Source: SXOA01 sp051004015
Lineage (GTDB): Bacteria > Planctomycetota > Planctomycetia > Pirellulales > Pirellulaceae
Direction of reading: 5' to 3'
Assembly (NCBI GenBank): GCA_051004015.1
Contig: JBPCKT010000065.1
Span: forward strand, 1-64,000
Length of the DNA stretch: 64,000 nucleotides
A program made the translations under genes and the position numbers. The notes beneath the pieces are model-generated. The model was not told the DNA's origin. It saw nothing but the letters and a program-made list of their open reading frames with translations, and made no database searches. The stretch's first letter is position 1, and every line of letters starts with the position of its first letter. This document shows, in pieces, positions 7,944 to 17,599 of this stretch.

Positions 7944-9875
7944 CTAGAGCTTGACGGTGCGTTCGCCAGCGGCTGTTTTGGCGAGACCAGTGAGTCCTTC
8001 CAGGATCGGGCCGTCGGGTCGGTCGCGGCCGACCTTGACGGTATACCGCCCCGGCGCAAACACCGGCGGCTGAAAACGAGTCCCGTTGACGCGCAAGGTA
8101 TAGACAACGTCGCCCAGCTTTTCTTCGATGACCTGCACGACGGGATTTGTCGCCCCCTCGAAAACTAGCTCCGGCAGCCAGGCGACAGGTTTTCGACCGT
8201 CGTTCTCGGACATGGCGATGGTGATGGGCCAACCGGGGAATTGGGCTTTGTCGCCGTCCTTTGCGTCGGCAAAGCGCGGCCAGCATTCAAACGTAATCCG
8301 GCATGACTTCTTATCGAAGCGGACGATCCCGTAGCCGTCGGCGCGCTGGCGCTGGTCCGCGATATTCGGCGGATTGGCGTAGGCCAGCATCGAGATCTTG
8401 TTGCCGAGTCCGTCCTGGAAGTCGCCGGTCCAGGGGAGGGGACTGCCTGGAACCGGGTGCGGCCCCGGCCGCTCCTCGAGTGGATGCCACCAGCGGCCAT
8501 AGATGGTGTTGACGAGGGCGGGACTGGTGAAGCCGTACGGGCCGTCGCCGAACCCCTGAATGCCGTGTTTGACGACGACCGCCAAATGCTGGTCGCCACA
8601 CAGATGCACGGCTTGGACACGGCGCAATTCCTCGAGCGCTCGATTGCGCTGCGTCTGCGGCCAGCCGTTGCAATCCAGATCGGCCAGCAGCCGGTCGTCC
8701 CGCTTGCCATGCATATGGACGGCGCCGCAGAACGCGGTCTGGGAAAGCACGGCTTTGACCTCCGCCCCCGTCCAATCCTGGCCCCACTCGCGCAAAAACT
8801 TGTGCTGGCGGTCACCGAGCAGCTTCAACTCCGGGAGGTCGATCGACTTCGGATCGTACGACGGGTCATTGATGTGATCGGGGCGGGGACCCAGCTTGGG
8901 AATCTTGCCGGCCGGCCCCGTCTTGAACTTGCGGTCTTCGAGGATGGCGAAGTCGATACCCCCCACCCGCAGCCGCGTGAAATAGACCGTGATGCCGCGC
9001 TCAATCGGCGCGGGGTCGAGCGGGTCCGGCAAATGCCACGTTTGCTGCCGCTGCACGAGATTGACATATTCGACCGGGTAGAAATAGCCGCCATCGGCGT
9101 TTCCGCTGAGCGTCGAGCGCTTGCCGTTCTCGCCCCACAGATTCGGATGGCCGACGTCGTGATCGTCGGGAATCGTGATGGTCGGCCGGTCGCGAAGGAC
9201 GTCGCGGAACTGCAAACCGAACTCAATCCAGCCGGCCGTGTGCTCGGTGTGCCGATACGTCTGATCCCCCGCGAAAAACAAGAGGTCGGGATTCTGAGCT
9301 TTCAGGTTCTCGAGGATCTCCGGCCGCAGCCCAGTGGTACGGCTGGAATTGCACGACATGTTGGCCACCACGATCACTTCCTTGTCGCGCGGATCGCGGC
9401 GGATCAGCCCTTCGAATACGGCCCGCTCGCCGTGCCGCACGCGATACGGCACGTCGCGCGAGTCGTCCCAATTCTCGATGCGGAAATGGGTGCTCCAACC
9501 AGGAAACAGGACCGGCGACTTCGCCACTTCGGTCCACTGTGTCCCCCGTTGAAATTCCAACCGCGCTTCGCGCGGCTCGCCTGGTTTCAGAGGATAAAGC
9601 TGGGCCGTGAGCTTGAGCACGCCATGATCGTGGGTGTAGAGCGCGAACGCCACGACTTGATCACGCGGCACGTCCAGCGGCGGCGGGGCATTCGGCCCTT
9701 TGGGACTTGGCTTCTTCCACCACTGGCCGACGGCAAGCGAATCGAGACTAGGAAACTCGGTTCCAAAGGGCTCCGCGGGTTCAGTCGGTGCGCCCGCCGC
9801 GGTCGCCGGCGACGGACCGCGCCACCAATAAAAGAGGGCGAGCAGCGTGAGGAATAATCGGCGAGTCAGGGTCAT
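7944..9875 (-). CDS. PhoD-like alkaline phosphatase / phosphodiesterase, exported
   Basis: A calcineurin-like metallophosphoesterase of 643 residues. The N-terminus is a signal sequence with an RR pair (TRRLFLTLLALFYWW). Metal-binding blocks visible are ANMSCNSSR, LLFFAGDQTYR, TIPDDHDVGHPN and VHLCGDQHLAV, as in PhoD-family enzymes. The first 130 residues form a beta-rich domain upstream of the catalytic core, as in PhoD. A beta-rich C-terminal domain ends with a KVGRDRPDG segment. It lies just upstream of the sulfatase, suggesting joint degradation of charged polymers outside the cytoplasm. Confidence 0.85.
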   Translation of the reverse strand: MTLTRRLFLTLLALFYWWRGPSPATAAGAPTEPAEPFGTEFPSLDSLAVGQWWKKPSPKGPNAPPPLDVPRDQVVAFALYTHDHGVLKLTAQLYPLKPGEPREARLEFQRGTQWTEVAKSPVLFPGWSTHFRIENWDDSRDVPYRVRHGERAVFEGLIRRDPRDKEVIVVANMSCNSSRTTGLRPEILENLKAQNPDLLFFAGDQTYRHTEHTAGWIEFGLQFRDVLRDRPTITIPDDHDVGHPNLWGENGKRSTLSGNADGGYFYPVEYVNLVQRQQTWHLPDPLDPAPIERGITVYFTRLRVGGIDFAILEDRKFKTGPAGKIPKLGPRPDHINDPSYDPKSIDLPELKLLGDRQHKFLREWGQDWTGAEVKAVLSQTAFCGAVHMHGKRDDRLLADLDCNGWPQTQRNRALEELRRVQAVHLCGDQHLAVVVKHGIQGFGDGPYGFTSPALVNTIYGRWWHPLEERPGPHPVPGSPLPWTGDFQDGLGNKISMLAYANPPNIADQRQRADGYGIVRFDKKSCRITFECWPRFADAKDGDKAQFPGWPITIAMSENDGRKPVAWLPELVFEGATNPVVQVIEEKLGDVVYTLRVNGTRFQPPVFAPGRYTVKVGRDRPDGPILEGLTGLAKTAAGERTVKL

Positions 9876-10065
9876 GTTGCTTGCTCAATGGATTGACAAT
9901 CTATTATCCGCGGCGTGAAACGTTAAGACAGTACCGATACTGTAGCCCTGCTTAGTGCTTCCAAGGATGGACAGCCTGTTAATCGGGGCCTAAACTCGAC
10001 GGTTACTCATTTCAGACCTGAGTTTTCCTGTATTTCTTGGCTATTTCTTCCTAACCTGGCAATCC

Positions 10066-11202
10066 ATGTCCACACCCACTTTGACCTCCATCCGCGAAAA
10101 AGTCCTCGCCGGCGAGCGACTGAGTTTGGAGGATGGGCTGGTGCTGTACGACCCGGCGACGCCGCTGCACGAGGTGGGGCTGCTCGCCAACATAGTCCGG
10201 GAGCGGATCAACGGGAACAAGGCGTATTACAACATCAATACGCATCTGAACCCGACGAACGTCTGCGTCTATCGCTGCACCTTCTGTGCGTTCCGGGCCG
10301 ATCTGCGGAGTGAGAAGGGGTATGTGATGTCCGACGAGCAAATCCTGGCTCGCGGGCAGGAGGCGGTGGACAACGGCTGCACCGAGATGCACATCGTCGG
10401 CGGCCTGCACCATGTCAAGGACTACGACTGGTACGTCAACGTCCTCCGCATCCTCCACAATGCCTACCCCGATTTGCACCTCAAGGGCTGGACCGGGGTC
10501 GAGATCAACTGGTTTGAATTCCTCACCAAAAAGCCGGTCCGGCAGATTCTTCAGGAGTTGATGGACGCCGGCCTCGGCTCCATGCCCGGGGGCGGAGCAG
10601 AGATTTTCCATCCCGAAGTCCGCAGCAAAATCTGCGAGCACAAGGCGGACGCCCACAACTGGCTCGACATCCACCGCACGGCCCACGAGTTGGGGCTCAA
10701 GACCAACTGCACGATGCTCTATGGGCACATCGAAAACGCCTACCACCGGGTCGACCATCTGATTCGCCTCCGCGAGCTGCAGGATGAAACCGGCGGCTTT
10801 CAGACGTTCATTCCGCTAGCGTTCCATCCAGAAAACACCGGCCTGTCGCACATCAAGAAGGCTTCCGCCCTGATGGACCTGCGGACCATGGCCGTCAGCC
10901 GCCTGATGCTGGACAACATCCCGCACATCAAGGCCTACTGGATCATGCTCGGCATCGGCACCGCCCAAACCGCCCTCGCCTACGGAGCCGACGACCTCGA
11001 CGGCACCGTCCGCCACGAGCTGATCTACCACGACGCCGGCGCGACGACGCCGGAACTCCTTACCGTCGAGCAAATCCAGCGGCTCATCGTGGAAGCGGGG
11101 CGCGAGCCGGTGGAGCGGGACACTCTCTATCGCCGGATCGAGCGCGACCCCGCGAACCCCGCGGCGTGGACAGTCGGGGAGCAAATTCTGGCGGCGGTTT
11201 AG
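10066..11202 (+). CDS. mqnE: Aminofutalosine synthase (menaquinone biosynthesis)
   Basis: A radical-SAM enzyme of the futalosine route to menaquinone that joins 3-[(1-carboxyvinyl)oxy]benzoate with SAM to make aminofutalosine. The cluster cysteines are C67, C71 and C74 in NVCVYRCTFCAF. The segments MHIVGGLHH, GVEINWFEFL and GGGAEIFHPEVRSKIC fit MqnE rather than MqnC. At 378 residues it is of normal length. It stands alone; no other mqn gene is in the window. Confidence 0.92.
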   Translation: MSTPTLTSIREKVLAGERLSLEDGLVLYDPATPLHEVGLLANIVRERINGNKAYYNINTHLNPTNVCVYRCTFCAFRADLRSEKGYVMSDEQILARGQEAVDNGCTEMHIVGGLHHVKDYDWYVNVLRILHNAYPDLHLKGWTGVEINWFEFLTKKPVRQILQELMDAGLGSMPGGGAEIFHPEVRSKICEHKADAHNWLDIHRTAHELGLKTNCTMLYGHIENAYHRVDHLIRLRELQDETGGFQTFIPLAFHPENTGLSHIKKASALMDLRTMAVSRLMLDNIPHIKAYWIMLGIGTAQTALAYGADDLDGTVRHELIYHDAGATTPELLTVEQIQRLIVEAGREPVERDTLYRRIERDPANPAAWTVGEQILAAV

Positions 11203-11233
11203 GTCGGGGTCGCCAGCCAGTTGACGACTCCGA

Positions 11234-11869
11234 TCAATAGTTCGTCATGATCCCTCGCCTCGCCAGCTCCATCGCGGCAGCTGCGGGGGTTGTGAAGAGG
11301 ACTGCATCCCAGCCGAGCGAAGAGGCGGCGGAGATATTTTCGGGACGGTCGTCGAAAAACAGAATCTCTTGCGGCCGGACTCCGGCGATTTCCGTGGCCC
11401 TTTCGTAAACTGTCGCGGAGGGCTTCATCGCCCCGATTTGAAAACTGAGGGTGTGGCGGCTGAAAAGCCCGATGAGAAACGGAAACTTCCTGGTGCAGTA
11501 CCGCCAGTGGGCACTCGTCGTATTCGAAAGGACTCCCATGTCGTAACCCGCTCCCCGCAGGCTGTAAAGAATTGGCAGGATGCGGGTATTCAACTCGAAG
11601 ATGGCGCTCGCTGCCAGGTCGAAACTATTCGGGTCAGGCGCTGCGAAATCACACTCGGAGCTGGCTCGCTGACAGAAGCGACCGAGGAACTCTTCCTCGG
11701 CCAATTCCCCCCGCTCATATTCCCAGTGCAGCCCTTCATCAAACAGGATTTGCCAAGCCAGCTTTTCCGAGATGCCGCAGAGCTCCGCGGCTTGCTTCGC
11801 CGCGAGCTGGTGGGAGAACGTGAGGAGCACGTTTCCCATGTCGAAATAGATGAAGGGGCGTTTGGACAT
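11234..11869 (-). CDS. HAD-superfamily hydrolase (YihX-like)
   Basis: A haloacid dehalogenase-like phosphatase of 211 residues. Motif I is FIYFDMGNVLL (nucleophile Asp, with Gly in the next catalytic position as in the YihX group), motif II is VLSNTTSAH, motif III Lys is in GAMKPSATVY, and motif IV is ILFFDDRPEN. The alpha-helical cap lies between motifs I and II. The likely substrate is a small sugar phosphate, but this cannot be read from the sequence. It lies 9 bases downstream of the DUF1080 gene, forming an operon. Confidence 0.85.
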   Translation of the reverse strand: MSKRPFIYFDMGNVLLTFSHQLAAKQAAELCGISEKLAWQILFDEGLHWEYERGELAEEEFLGRFCQRASSECDFAAPDPNSFDLAASAIFELNTRILPILYSLRGAGYDMGVLSNTTSAHWRYCTRKFPFLIGLFSRHTLSFQIGAMKPSATVYERATEIAGVRPQEILFFDDRPENISAASSLGWDAVLFTTPAAAAMELARRGIMTNY

Positions 11870-11878
11870 ACCGACTTA

Positions 11879-12535
11879 CTATTTCCCCAGCTCCTTGATG
11901 CGAATTTCTTTGTACGACGCCTGGGCCGGCTCGCCGCCATGGATTTGCACGGCAATCTTTCCTTTTTGCGGAATGTCCTTCTCTTCTTCTTTGTAATCGA
12001 CGGTCTTTTCGCCGTTTACCCAGATCTGGATGTGCGCCCCTTCGCAGCGGATGACGAGGTCGTTGAAGTCGTTGGGCTTGAGAACCTTGGTCAGCTTGTC
12101 GTGGTCCCCGGTGACCAGGAATTTTTTGCGGCGGGATTCGTCGTAAAGTGCGCCCCAGATGGATTTGCCGCCGGCGTTCCCCATGTCGCACTGATAGCCG
12201 ATGACCTCGAAATGTTTCGGAATTCGCTGGCTGCGGAATTGCACGCCGGCATTTTCCCCTTTGCCGACCAACTTCGCCTTCAGCCGCAGCTCGAAGTCGC
12301 CGTATTCCTTGGTGGTGCAGAGGAACTCGTTGTGCTCGATTTTTTCTGCCAGCGAACCGGCGACGATGGCCCCTTTCTCCACGCGGAACACCTTTTCATT
12401 CCCTTCCCAGCCGGCCAGTGATTTGCCGTCAAAGAGGGGCGTGAAGCCCTCCTCGCCTAGTGCCGATTCTTGGCAGGGAATTAACAGTAGCAACGCGAGA
12501 ACGGTGGAAATTGGCAAGGTTCGCAAGGCACGCAT
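11879..12535 (-). CDS. Exported DUF1080 (3-keto-disaccharide hydrolase-like) protein
   Basis: A protein of 218 residues with a signal peptide followed by a single DUF1080 domain: FTPLFDGKSLAGWEG at the start, then the ELRLKAKLVGKGENAGVQFRS strand pair and a C-terminal GKIAVQIHGGEPAQASYKEI strand. The fold is a concanavalin-like jelly roll that acts on or binds sugars, abundant in planctomycete secretomes. A strong GAGGAGAG ribosome-binding site supports the start. The gene heads a two-gene operon with the HAD hydrolase. Confidence 0.9.
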   Translation of the reverse strand: MRALRTLPISTVLALLLLIPCQESALGEEGFTPLFDGKSLAGWEGNEKVFRVEKGAIVAGSLAEKIEHNEFLCTTKEYGDFELRLKAKLVGKGENAGVQFRSQRIPKHFEVIGYQCDMGNAGGKSIWGALYDESRRKKFLVTGDHDKLTKVLKPNDFNDLVIRCEGAHIQIWVNGEKTVDYKEEEKDIPQKGKIAVQIHGGEPAQASYKEIRIKELGK

Positions 12536-12759
12536 GGCAGTCTCTCCTCAGGCGAAAAAACAGTCTAAAACGTCGTCGCAGTGTAACCAAATCGAAACAT
12601 CCTTGCCTCTCGGTGCGACCGTCACAGCCGTTGGTAACAGCCTTGGTCGCCGCAGGCCCAGCCGGATTAGCACCGGCAAAGCTGGAAACCGGCTGGGACG
12701 GTAATTAGTGTAGCAGTTGCGAGGCGGTGTTCGCCCCACGTTAACTTTCGGTTACGTCC

Positions 12760-14295
12760 ATGGATACCGTCTACCAACCTGCTCCCTCGCTTGCCGGGCT
12801 CGCCTGGCGGAACAAGGGAAAGATGCTGCTGGCTTTTGTGCTGGTGGTGGCCGGCGGGCTGGCCTACCTGGCGACGGCGGAACGGCTTTACCAGTCCGAG
12901 GCCAAGATGTTCGTCCGGCCCGGCCGCGAAAGCGTGACCGTGGACCCCATCGTCACCAATGGCCAGGCCGTCACCATGGCCGACGCCCGCGAGAGCGAAA
13001 TCAACGGAATCGCCGAGATGCTCCACAGCCGGGCTTTGCTGGAAAAAGTGGTTGATCAGCTTACGCCGGAAGGCATTCTGGAAAAGGAGCCGGGCTCGAA
13101 ATCGATGGGGGATTACCTCGCTCCGCTCGACAACGTGAATCTGAATCCCGCCAAGGTCTACAGCCTGCGAGACAAAGCTATTCGGAGGATGTCGAAGAAC
13201 CTGAAGATTCTCACCTCCAAGAAGAGCAGCATCGTTTCCCTTTCCTATGCAGCTCGCGACCCGGCACTTGCCAAAAAAGTTCTGGACAACCTGTTGCAAA
13301 TTGCCCAGGACGAGCATGCCCGCGTCAACCAGACCCGTGGTTCGCAGCCCTTCTATGAAACGCAGAAGGGAAAGCTCAAGGACCAGGTCACGGGCCTGGA
13401 AGAGCAGTTGCGAAAGCTGAAAAACGAGAGCGGGCTGTCGTCGTTCGAGAAACAGCGGGAGCTGCACTTGATTCACGTCGCCACGCTGGAAGGGGAGCTC
13501 GCCAAGGCCCAGTACGGTCTCAAGGCGGCGGAAGGAGAAGCCACGCATCGCCGGCAGACGCTCACCGGGCTCAAGCCACTTGTGGAAACTTCGCAAATCA
13601 CCGACCAGCCGGTGGATCCCAAGGCGGACATGCGGAAAAAGCTCTACGACTTGCAGCTCAAGGAAGCGGACCTCTCGTCCAAGCTCAACGACAATTCTCC
13701 ACTGCTGATTCAAGTCCGCGGACAGATTGCGGCAGCCAAAAGAGTCGTGGATGAAGAGGACCAGACGACGCAAAAGACGATGGCCAGCAATCCGGCTTTT
13801 GGGGCGATGCAGCAGGCGCTGCAGGACCGCGATGCCCAGGTCGTGGCGCTGAATGCGACCGTGACGGACCTGACGACCAAGATTGCCGAAGGCAAGTCTC
13901 GGCTCGAATCCCTCAACGATAAGGAAGTCGACATCGCCCGGCTGCAGCGGGAGCTCGATCTGGCGAGCATTAACTACAAGAAATACGCCGAAAATTCCGA
14001 GCTCGCCCGCATCAACGATGCGGTCGAAGCCGCCAAGATTTCCAGCATCAACCTGCTCCAGCCGCCGTCCCTTTCGGAAACCCCGGTCAGCCCGGATTTG
14101 AAAGTCGGCATTCCGGCGGCAGTGCTGGCGGGAATGTTGGCGAGCATCGGCATCGCGCTTTTGGCAGAGCGGCGGCGGCTGATTCCCGTGGTGCGCCGCG
14201 AAACGGCGCCGGAGGAAGAAGACGAACCAGAACCGAATCCTGCACCGCCGCCTCGTCCTCGCCGCGACGAAATGGTGCCGACTCAGCCGCGATAG
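12760..14295 (+). CDS. Wzz/GumC-type polysaccharide chain-length protein
   Basis: An inner-membrane copolymerase of 511 residues. A first membrane helix lies near residues 23-42 and is followed by the Wzz domain (LYQSEAKMFVRPGRESVTVDP). A long periplasmic coiled coil spans about residues 180-430. The second membrane helix is near 450-470 (PAAVLAGMLASIGIALLAE). The cytoplasmic tail is Glu/Pro-rich and ends PPPRPRRDEMVPTQPR. No Walker-type tyrosine kinase domain is fused. It is the first gene of the exopolysaccharide locus and probably sets polymer length together with the Wzy-like protein at 24.9 kb. Confidence 0.88.
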   Translation: MDTVYQPAPSLAGLAWRNKGKMLLAFVLVVAGGLAYLATAERLYQSEAKMFVRPGRESVTVDPIVTNGQAVTMADARESEINGIAEMLHSRALLEKVVDQLTPEGILEKEPGSKSMGDYLAPLDNVNLNPAKVYSLRDKAIRRMSKNLKILTSKKSSIVSLSYAARDPALAKKVLDNLLQIAQDEHARVNQTRGSQPFYETQKGKLKDQVTGLEEQLRKLKNESGLSSFEKQRELHLIHVATLEGELAKAQYGLKAAEGEATHRRQTLTGLKPLVETSQITDQPVDPKADMRKKLYDLQLKEADLSSKLNDNSPLLIQVRGQIAAAKRVVDEEDQTTQKTMASNPAFGAMQQALQDRDAQVVALNATVTDLTTKIAEGKSRLESLNDKEVDIARLQRELDLASINYKKYAENSELARINDAVEAAKISSINLLQPPSLSETPVSPDLKVGIPAAVLAGMLASIGIALLAERRRLIPVVRRETAPEEEDEPEPNPAPPPRPRRDEMVPTQPR

Positions 14296-14324
14296 TTCCC
14301 ACCTGCAAATCGTAAATCATCTTC

Positions 14325-15134
14325 ATGCCCCCGACTTGCGTTAGCGAGCCCGTAACGAAAGAGCTTCCGGCAGCCGAAAGGCAGACGCCGTTGGCAATCA
14401 TCGTCCCTTGCTTCAACGAGGCGGAGTCGGTTGGCAAGCTACGGCGAAATCTCGAGCGGCTGAGTGACGCCCTGCCGGCGAAATACGCGGCAGAGTTTCT
14501 GCTCGTCGACGACGGCAGTGGAGACGGAACCGCGGCGACATTGGAAAGGGAGTTCCAGGATTTCCCCGCGGCTCGCGTCCTGCGACATGAACGAAATCTA
14601 GGCATCGCTGCCGCAATTTCCACTGGCATCCGGGCGGCGAGCTCAGAAATCGTCTGCTCCATCGACGCCGATTGCAGTTACGACCCTGTGCAGCTCATCG
14701 AGATGCTACCGCTTTTGACCGGCGACGTGGCCATGGTAGTTGCATCGCCTTATCACCCCCAGGGCAAGGTCAATCACGTTCCCGCCTGGCGATTGAAGCT
14801 TTCCAAAGCCGCCTCCGGAATGTATCGCGTGGTCCTTCGTCAGAAACTGCACACCTACACCAGTTGCTTCCGCGTTTACCGACGGAGTGCCGTGGTAGAC
14901 GTCCCCCTGCGGCACAACGGCTTTGTGGGGATTGCCGAGCTGGTCTGCGAGCTCGACCGGCGGGGCGAGAAAGTGGTGGAGTGTCCCACAACTCTGGATA
15001 TCCGCACCACAGGGCAATCGAAAATGCGGGTCCTGCGGGCTGGATGGGCGCACCTCAAGCTGATTGCCTCTACCGGATGCTCCCGCTTGCTCGGCCGCCG
15101 CGTGGCTCCGGTGGCACGCCAACTGCAAACCTAA
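14325..15134 (+). CDS. Glycosyltransferase family 2 protein (polyprenyl-phosphate type)
   Basis: A GT-A fold transferase of 269 residues. The nucleotide-binding start is PLAIIVPCFNEAESVGKLRRN, followed by LLVDDGSGDGT and the metal-binding SIDADCSYDP. The arrangement resembles dolichol/undecaprenyl-phosphate sugar transferases, but the C-terminal membrane helices of ArnC types are missing, so it is probably peripheral. It lies 29 bases downstream of the Wzz gene. Confidence 0.85.
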   Translation: MPPTCVSEPVTKELPAAERQTPLAIIVPCFNEAESVGKLRRNLERLSDALPAKYAAEFLLVDDGSGDGTAATLEREFQDFPAARVLRHERNLGIAAAISTGIRAASSEIVCSIDADCSYDPVQLIEMLPLLTGDVAMVVASPYHPQGKVNHVPAWRLKLSKAASGMYRVVLRQKLHTYTSCFRVYRRSAVVDVPLRHNGFVGIAELVCELDRRGEKVVECPTTLDIRTTGQSKMRVLRAGWAHLKLIASTGCSRLLGRRVAPVARQLQT

Positions 15135-15271
15135 CGAACACCCAACGAAAATGGCCGGCTGCCGCGGCACATTGATGAAGCCGCTCACCACGAGACGCAC
15201 CATGTTGACTTGCCGCCACAACCGCCGCCCGTGCCAAACCTCACTGATTTCGCACCACGTTTCACACCTGG

Positions 15272-16507
15272 ATGAGGATTATGACCACAGCAGTCGCTCC
15301 CGGCATCATGTCGCTTCCGTCAGACCAGGATTCCACTGGCCGCACGCTCGGCGAAGAAGAAATCGCCCTGCTTAGCCAGGCTATCCGCACCGGCACCTTG
15401 ACCAGCACCAAAGGGGCCTTCGTCAAAGAGCTGGAAACTCGCTTCGCCCGGCTCATCGGGGCCAAGCACGCTCACGCCTGCTCCCACGGCAGTGCGGCCA
15501 TCCATACCGCCATCGCGGCCATCGACCCCGAGCCGGGGGATGAAATCGTCACGACGTCCATCACGGACATGGGGGCGCTCACACCCATTTTGTACCAGGG
15601 AGCGATTCCCGTCTTCGCCGACGTCGACCCGGTCACCTGCAACGTCACCGCGGAAACGATCAAGCCCGCGCTCAGTCCGCGGACCAAGGCCATCATCGTC
15701 ACGCATCTGTTCGGCAACCCCTGCCCGATGAAGGACATCATGGCCCTCGCCGATGAGCGTAAGATTCCCGTCATCGAAGACTGCGCCCAGTCCTTCCAGG
15801 CTACGCAAAACGGCGTACCGGTCGGCACCATCGGCGACATTGGCTGCTTCAGCTTGCAGCAAGGGAAGCACATCACCACGGGCGAAGGGGGAATCGTCGT
15901 CACGAACAACGATCACTTTGCCCGCCGCAGCTTCCTGTTCATCAACAAGGCCTGGGGCTACGGCGACCCCGCCCCGGACCATTACTTCCTCGCTCTCAAC
16001 TACCGTATGACCGAGCTGCAAGGTGCCGTCGCCGTGGCGCAGCTCGATAAACTCGGCGATGCCGTAGGCCAGAGGGTAACGATGGCCCACCTCCTCAGCG
16101 GCGCGCTCGAAGGACTTCCCGGAATCGCCACGCCACACATCGCGGCAGGGGATGTCCACACCTTCTGGAAATACTGTCTGCGGGTCGATGCCGCGATCAT
16201 CCCTGGCGGCTCCGTGAAGCTCGCGGCTGCCCTCAAGACCCGCGGCATCTTTTCCGCTCCCCGTTACATTCAGAAGCCGGCCTTCGCCTGCCAGATTTTT
16301 CGCGATCAGCGAACCTTCGGCAACAGCCGCTTCCCGTTCACGCTCGCCCGGAAAGAAGCCCTCGACTACGACCGGGCGAAGTTCCCCGGCACGTACGCCG
16401 GCCTGGAGCAGATTCTGGTCCTTCCCTGGAACGAGAAGTACCAGGTGAGCCACGTGGAATACATCGCAACTTGCCTCCGCGAAGAGGCGGAGAAGTTGGC
16501 GCAATAA
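15272..16507 (+). CDS. DegT/DnrJ/EryC1/StrS aminotransferase (WbpE-like)
   Basis: A PLP-dependent sugar aminotransferase of about 411 residues. The cofactor lysine is in CFSLQQGKHITTGEGG, and the substrate-side segments HACSHGSAAIHTA and VIEDCAQSFQA are present. It probably transaminates a 3-keto nucleotide sugar made by the neighbouring Gfo/Idh enzyme. The ATG at 15281 is an alternative start with GAGG just upstream. The gene is 40 bases ahead of the dehydrogenase gene. Confidence 0.88.
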   Translation: MRIMTTAVAPGIMSLPSDQDSTGRTLGEEEIALLSQAIRTGTLTSTKGAFVKELETRFARLIGAKHAHACSHGSAAIHTAIAAIDPEPGDEIVTTSITDMGALTPILYQGAIPVFADVDPVTCNVTAETIKPALSPRTKAIIVTHLFGNPCPMKDIMALADERKIPVIEDCAQSFQATQNGVPVGTIGDIGCFSLQQGKHITTGEGGIVVTNNDHFARRSFLFINKAWGYGDPAPDHYFLALNYRMTELQGAVAVAQLDKLGDAVGQRVTMAHLLSGALEGLPGIATPHIAAGDVHTFWKYCLRVDAAIIPGGSVKLAAALKTRGIFSAPRYIQKPAFACQIFRDQRTFGNSRFPFTLARKEALDYDRAKFPGTYAGLEQILVLPWNEKYQVSHVEYIATCLREEAEKLAQ

Positions 16508-16547
16508 CTTACTAAAAGCATCTCTTCACAAGGAAATAGGAAATAGC

Positions 16548-17567
16548 ATGTCCGTCCCCAAGATGCGTTTTGGTCTCGTCGGCGCGGGGGCCATCGCCCA
16601 GACCTGGTGCCAGGCCTTTGAGCACTCCCATACCGCCCACCTCGTCGGCATTGTCGATGTCCGCGAAGAGGTCGCCGCTGCCGTGGCCGAACGGATGAAG
16701 TGCCAGCCGTTCGCTTCTCCGACGGACCTCGTGGACGAGTTGCATCCCGACGCGGTCGTCCTCTGCACGCCCCCCAGCACCCATCCGGAGCTTTGCTCCT
16801 GGTTCCTGTCCCGTGGCATCAATGTCCTCTGCGAGAAGCCGCTGGCGGTCGGACTGGAGGAAGCCCGCGCGATGCTCGATGCCGCGGAGCAGTCGGATGC
16901 ACTACTCACGATGGCCTCCAAATTCCGCTACGTGGCCGACGTCGTCCAGGCCAAATCAATCGTCTCTTCCGGTCTCATCGGCGACCTGATCCTCTTCGAA
17001 AACGCCTTCACCTCCCGCGTGGACATGACCCACCGCTGGAACGCCGACCCGGAGATCAGCGGCGGCGGCGTCCTCATCGACAATGGCACCCACTCGGTGG
17101 ACATCCTTCGCTACTTTCTCGGCCCCATCGTCGAGCTGCAGGTCATCGAGGGAAAGCGGGTGCAGGACATTCCCGTGGAAGACACGGTGAGGATGTTCAT
17201 CCGCAGCGAGGGGGGCGTCATGGGGAGCATCGACCTCTCCTGGAGCCTCAACAAGGAGCTGCCCTACTACCTGAGCATCTACGGCAGCCAGGGGACCGTC
17301 CACGTCGGCTGGAAGGAATCAAAGTACCGCCGGGCCAGCGACGACAAGTGGACCATCTTCGGCAAAGGATACGACAAGTTCCAGGCCTTTGGCAGCCAGC
17401 TCGATAACTTCGTCAAAGCGGCCCGCGGCGAGGAGGCCCCGCTGATTACGCTGGCCGACGCCCTCGCCTCCGTGGAAGTCATCGAAGCCGGCTACGACGC
17501 GATGTGGCGGGCAGCCTGGGTGCCGGTAGAGAACCATCTGTCCGCGGCATTTGGAAAAGCTTCGTAG
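16548..17567 (+). CDS. Gfo/Idh/MocA oxidoreductase (WbpB/WlbA-like)
   Basis: An NAD(P)-dependent sugar dehydrogenase of 339 residues. The Rossmann fold begins MRFGLVGAGAIAQTW, and the catalytic EKP motif is in VLCEKPLAVGLEEA near residue 97. The C-terminal substrate half carries GGGVLIDNGTHSVDILRYF. With its neighbours it fits the oxidation of UDP-N-acetylglucosaminuronate at C3 before transamination. That assignment rests on gene order rather than on a diagnostic residue. Confidence 0.87.
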   Translation: MSVPKMRFGLVGAGAIAQTWCQAFEHSHTAHLVGIVDVREEVAAAVAERMKCQPFASPTDLVDELHPDAVVLCTPPSTHPELCSWFLSRGINVLCEKPLAVGLEEARAMLDAAEQSDALLTMASKFRYVADVVQAKSIVSSGLIGDLILFENAFTSRVDMTHRWNADPEISGGGVLIDNGTHSVDILRYFLGPIVELQVIEGKRVQDIPVEDTVRMFIRSEGGVMGSIDLSWSLNKELPYYLSIYGSQGTVHVGWKESKYRRASDDKWTIFGKGYDKFQAFGSQLDNFVKAARGEEAPLITLADALASVEVIEAGYDAMWRAAWVPVENHLSAAFGKAS

Positions 17568-17599
17568 TTCAATCCGACGCACAAGACAACACGCAGCCC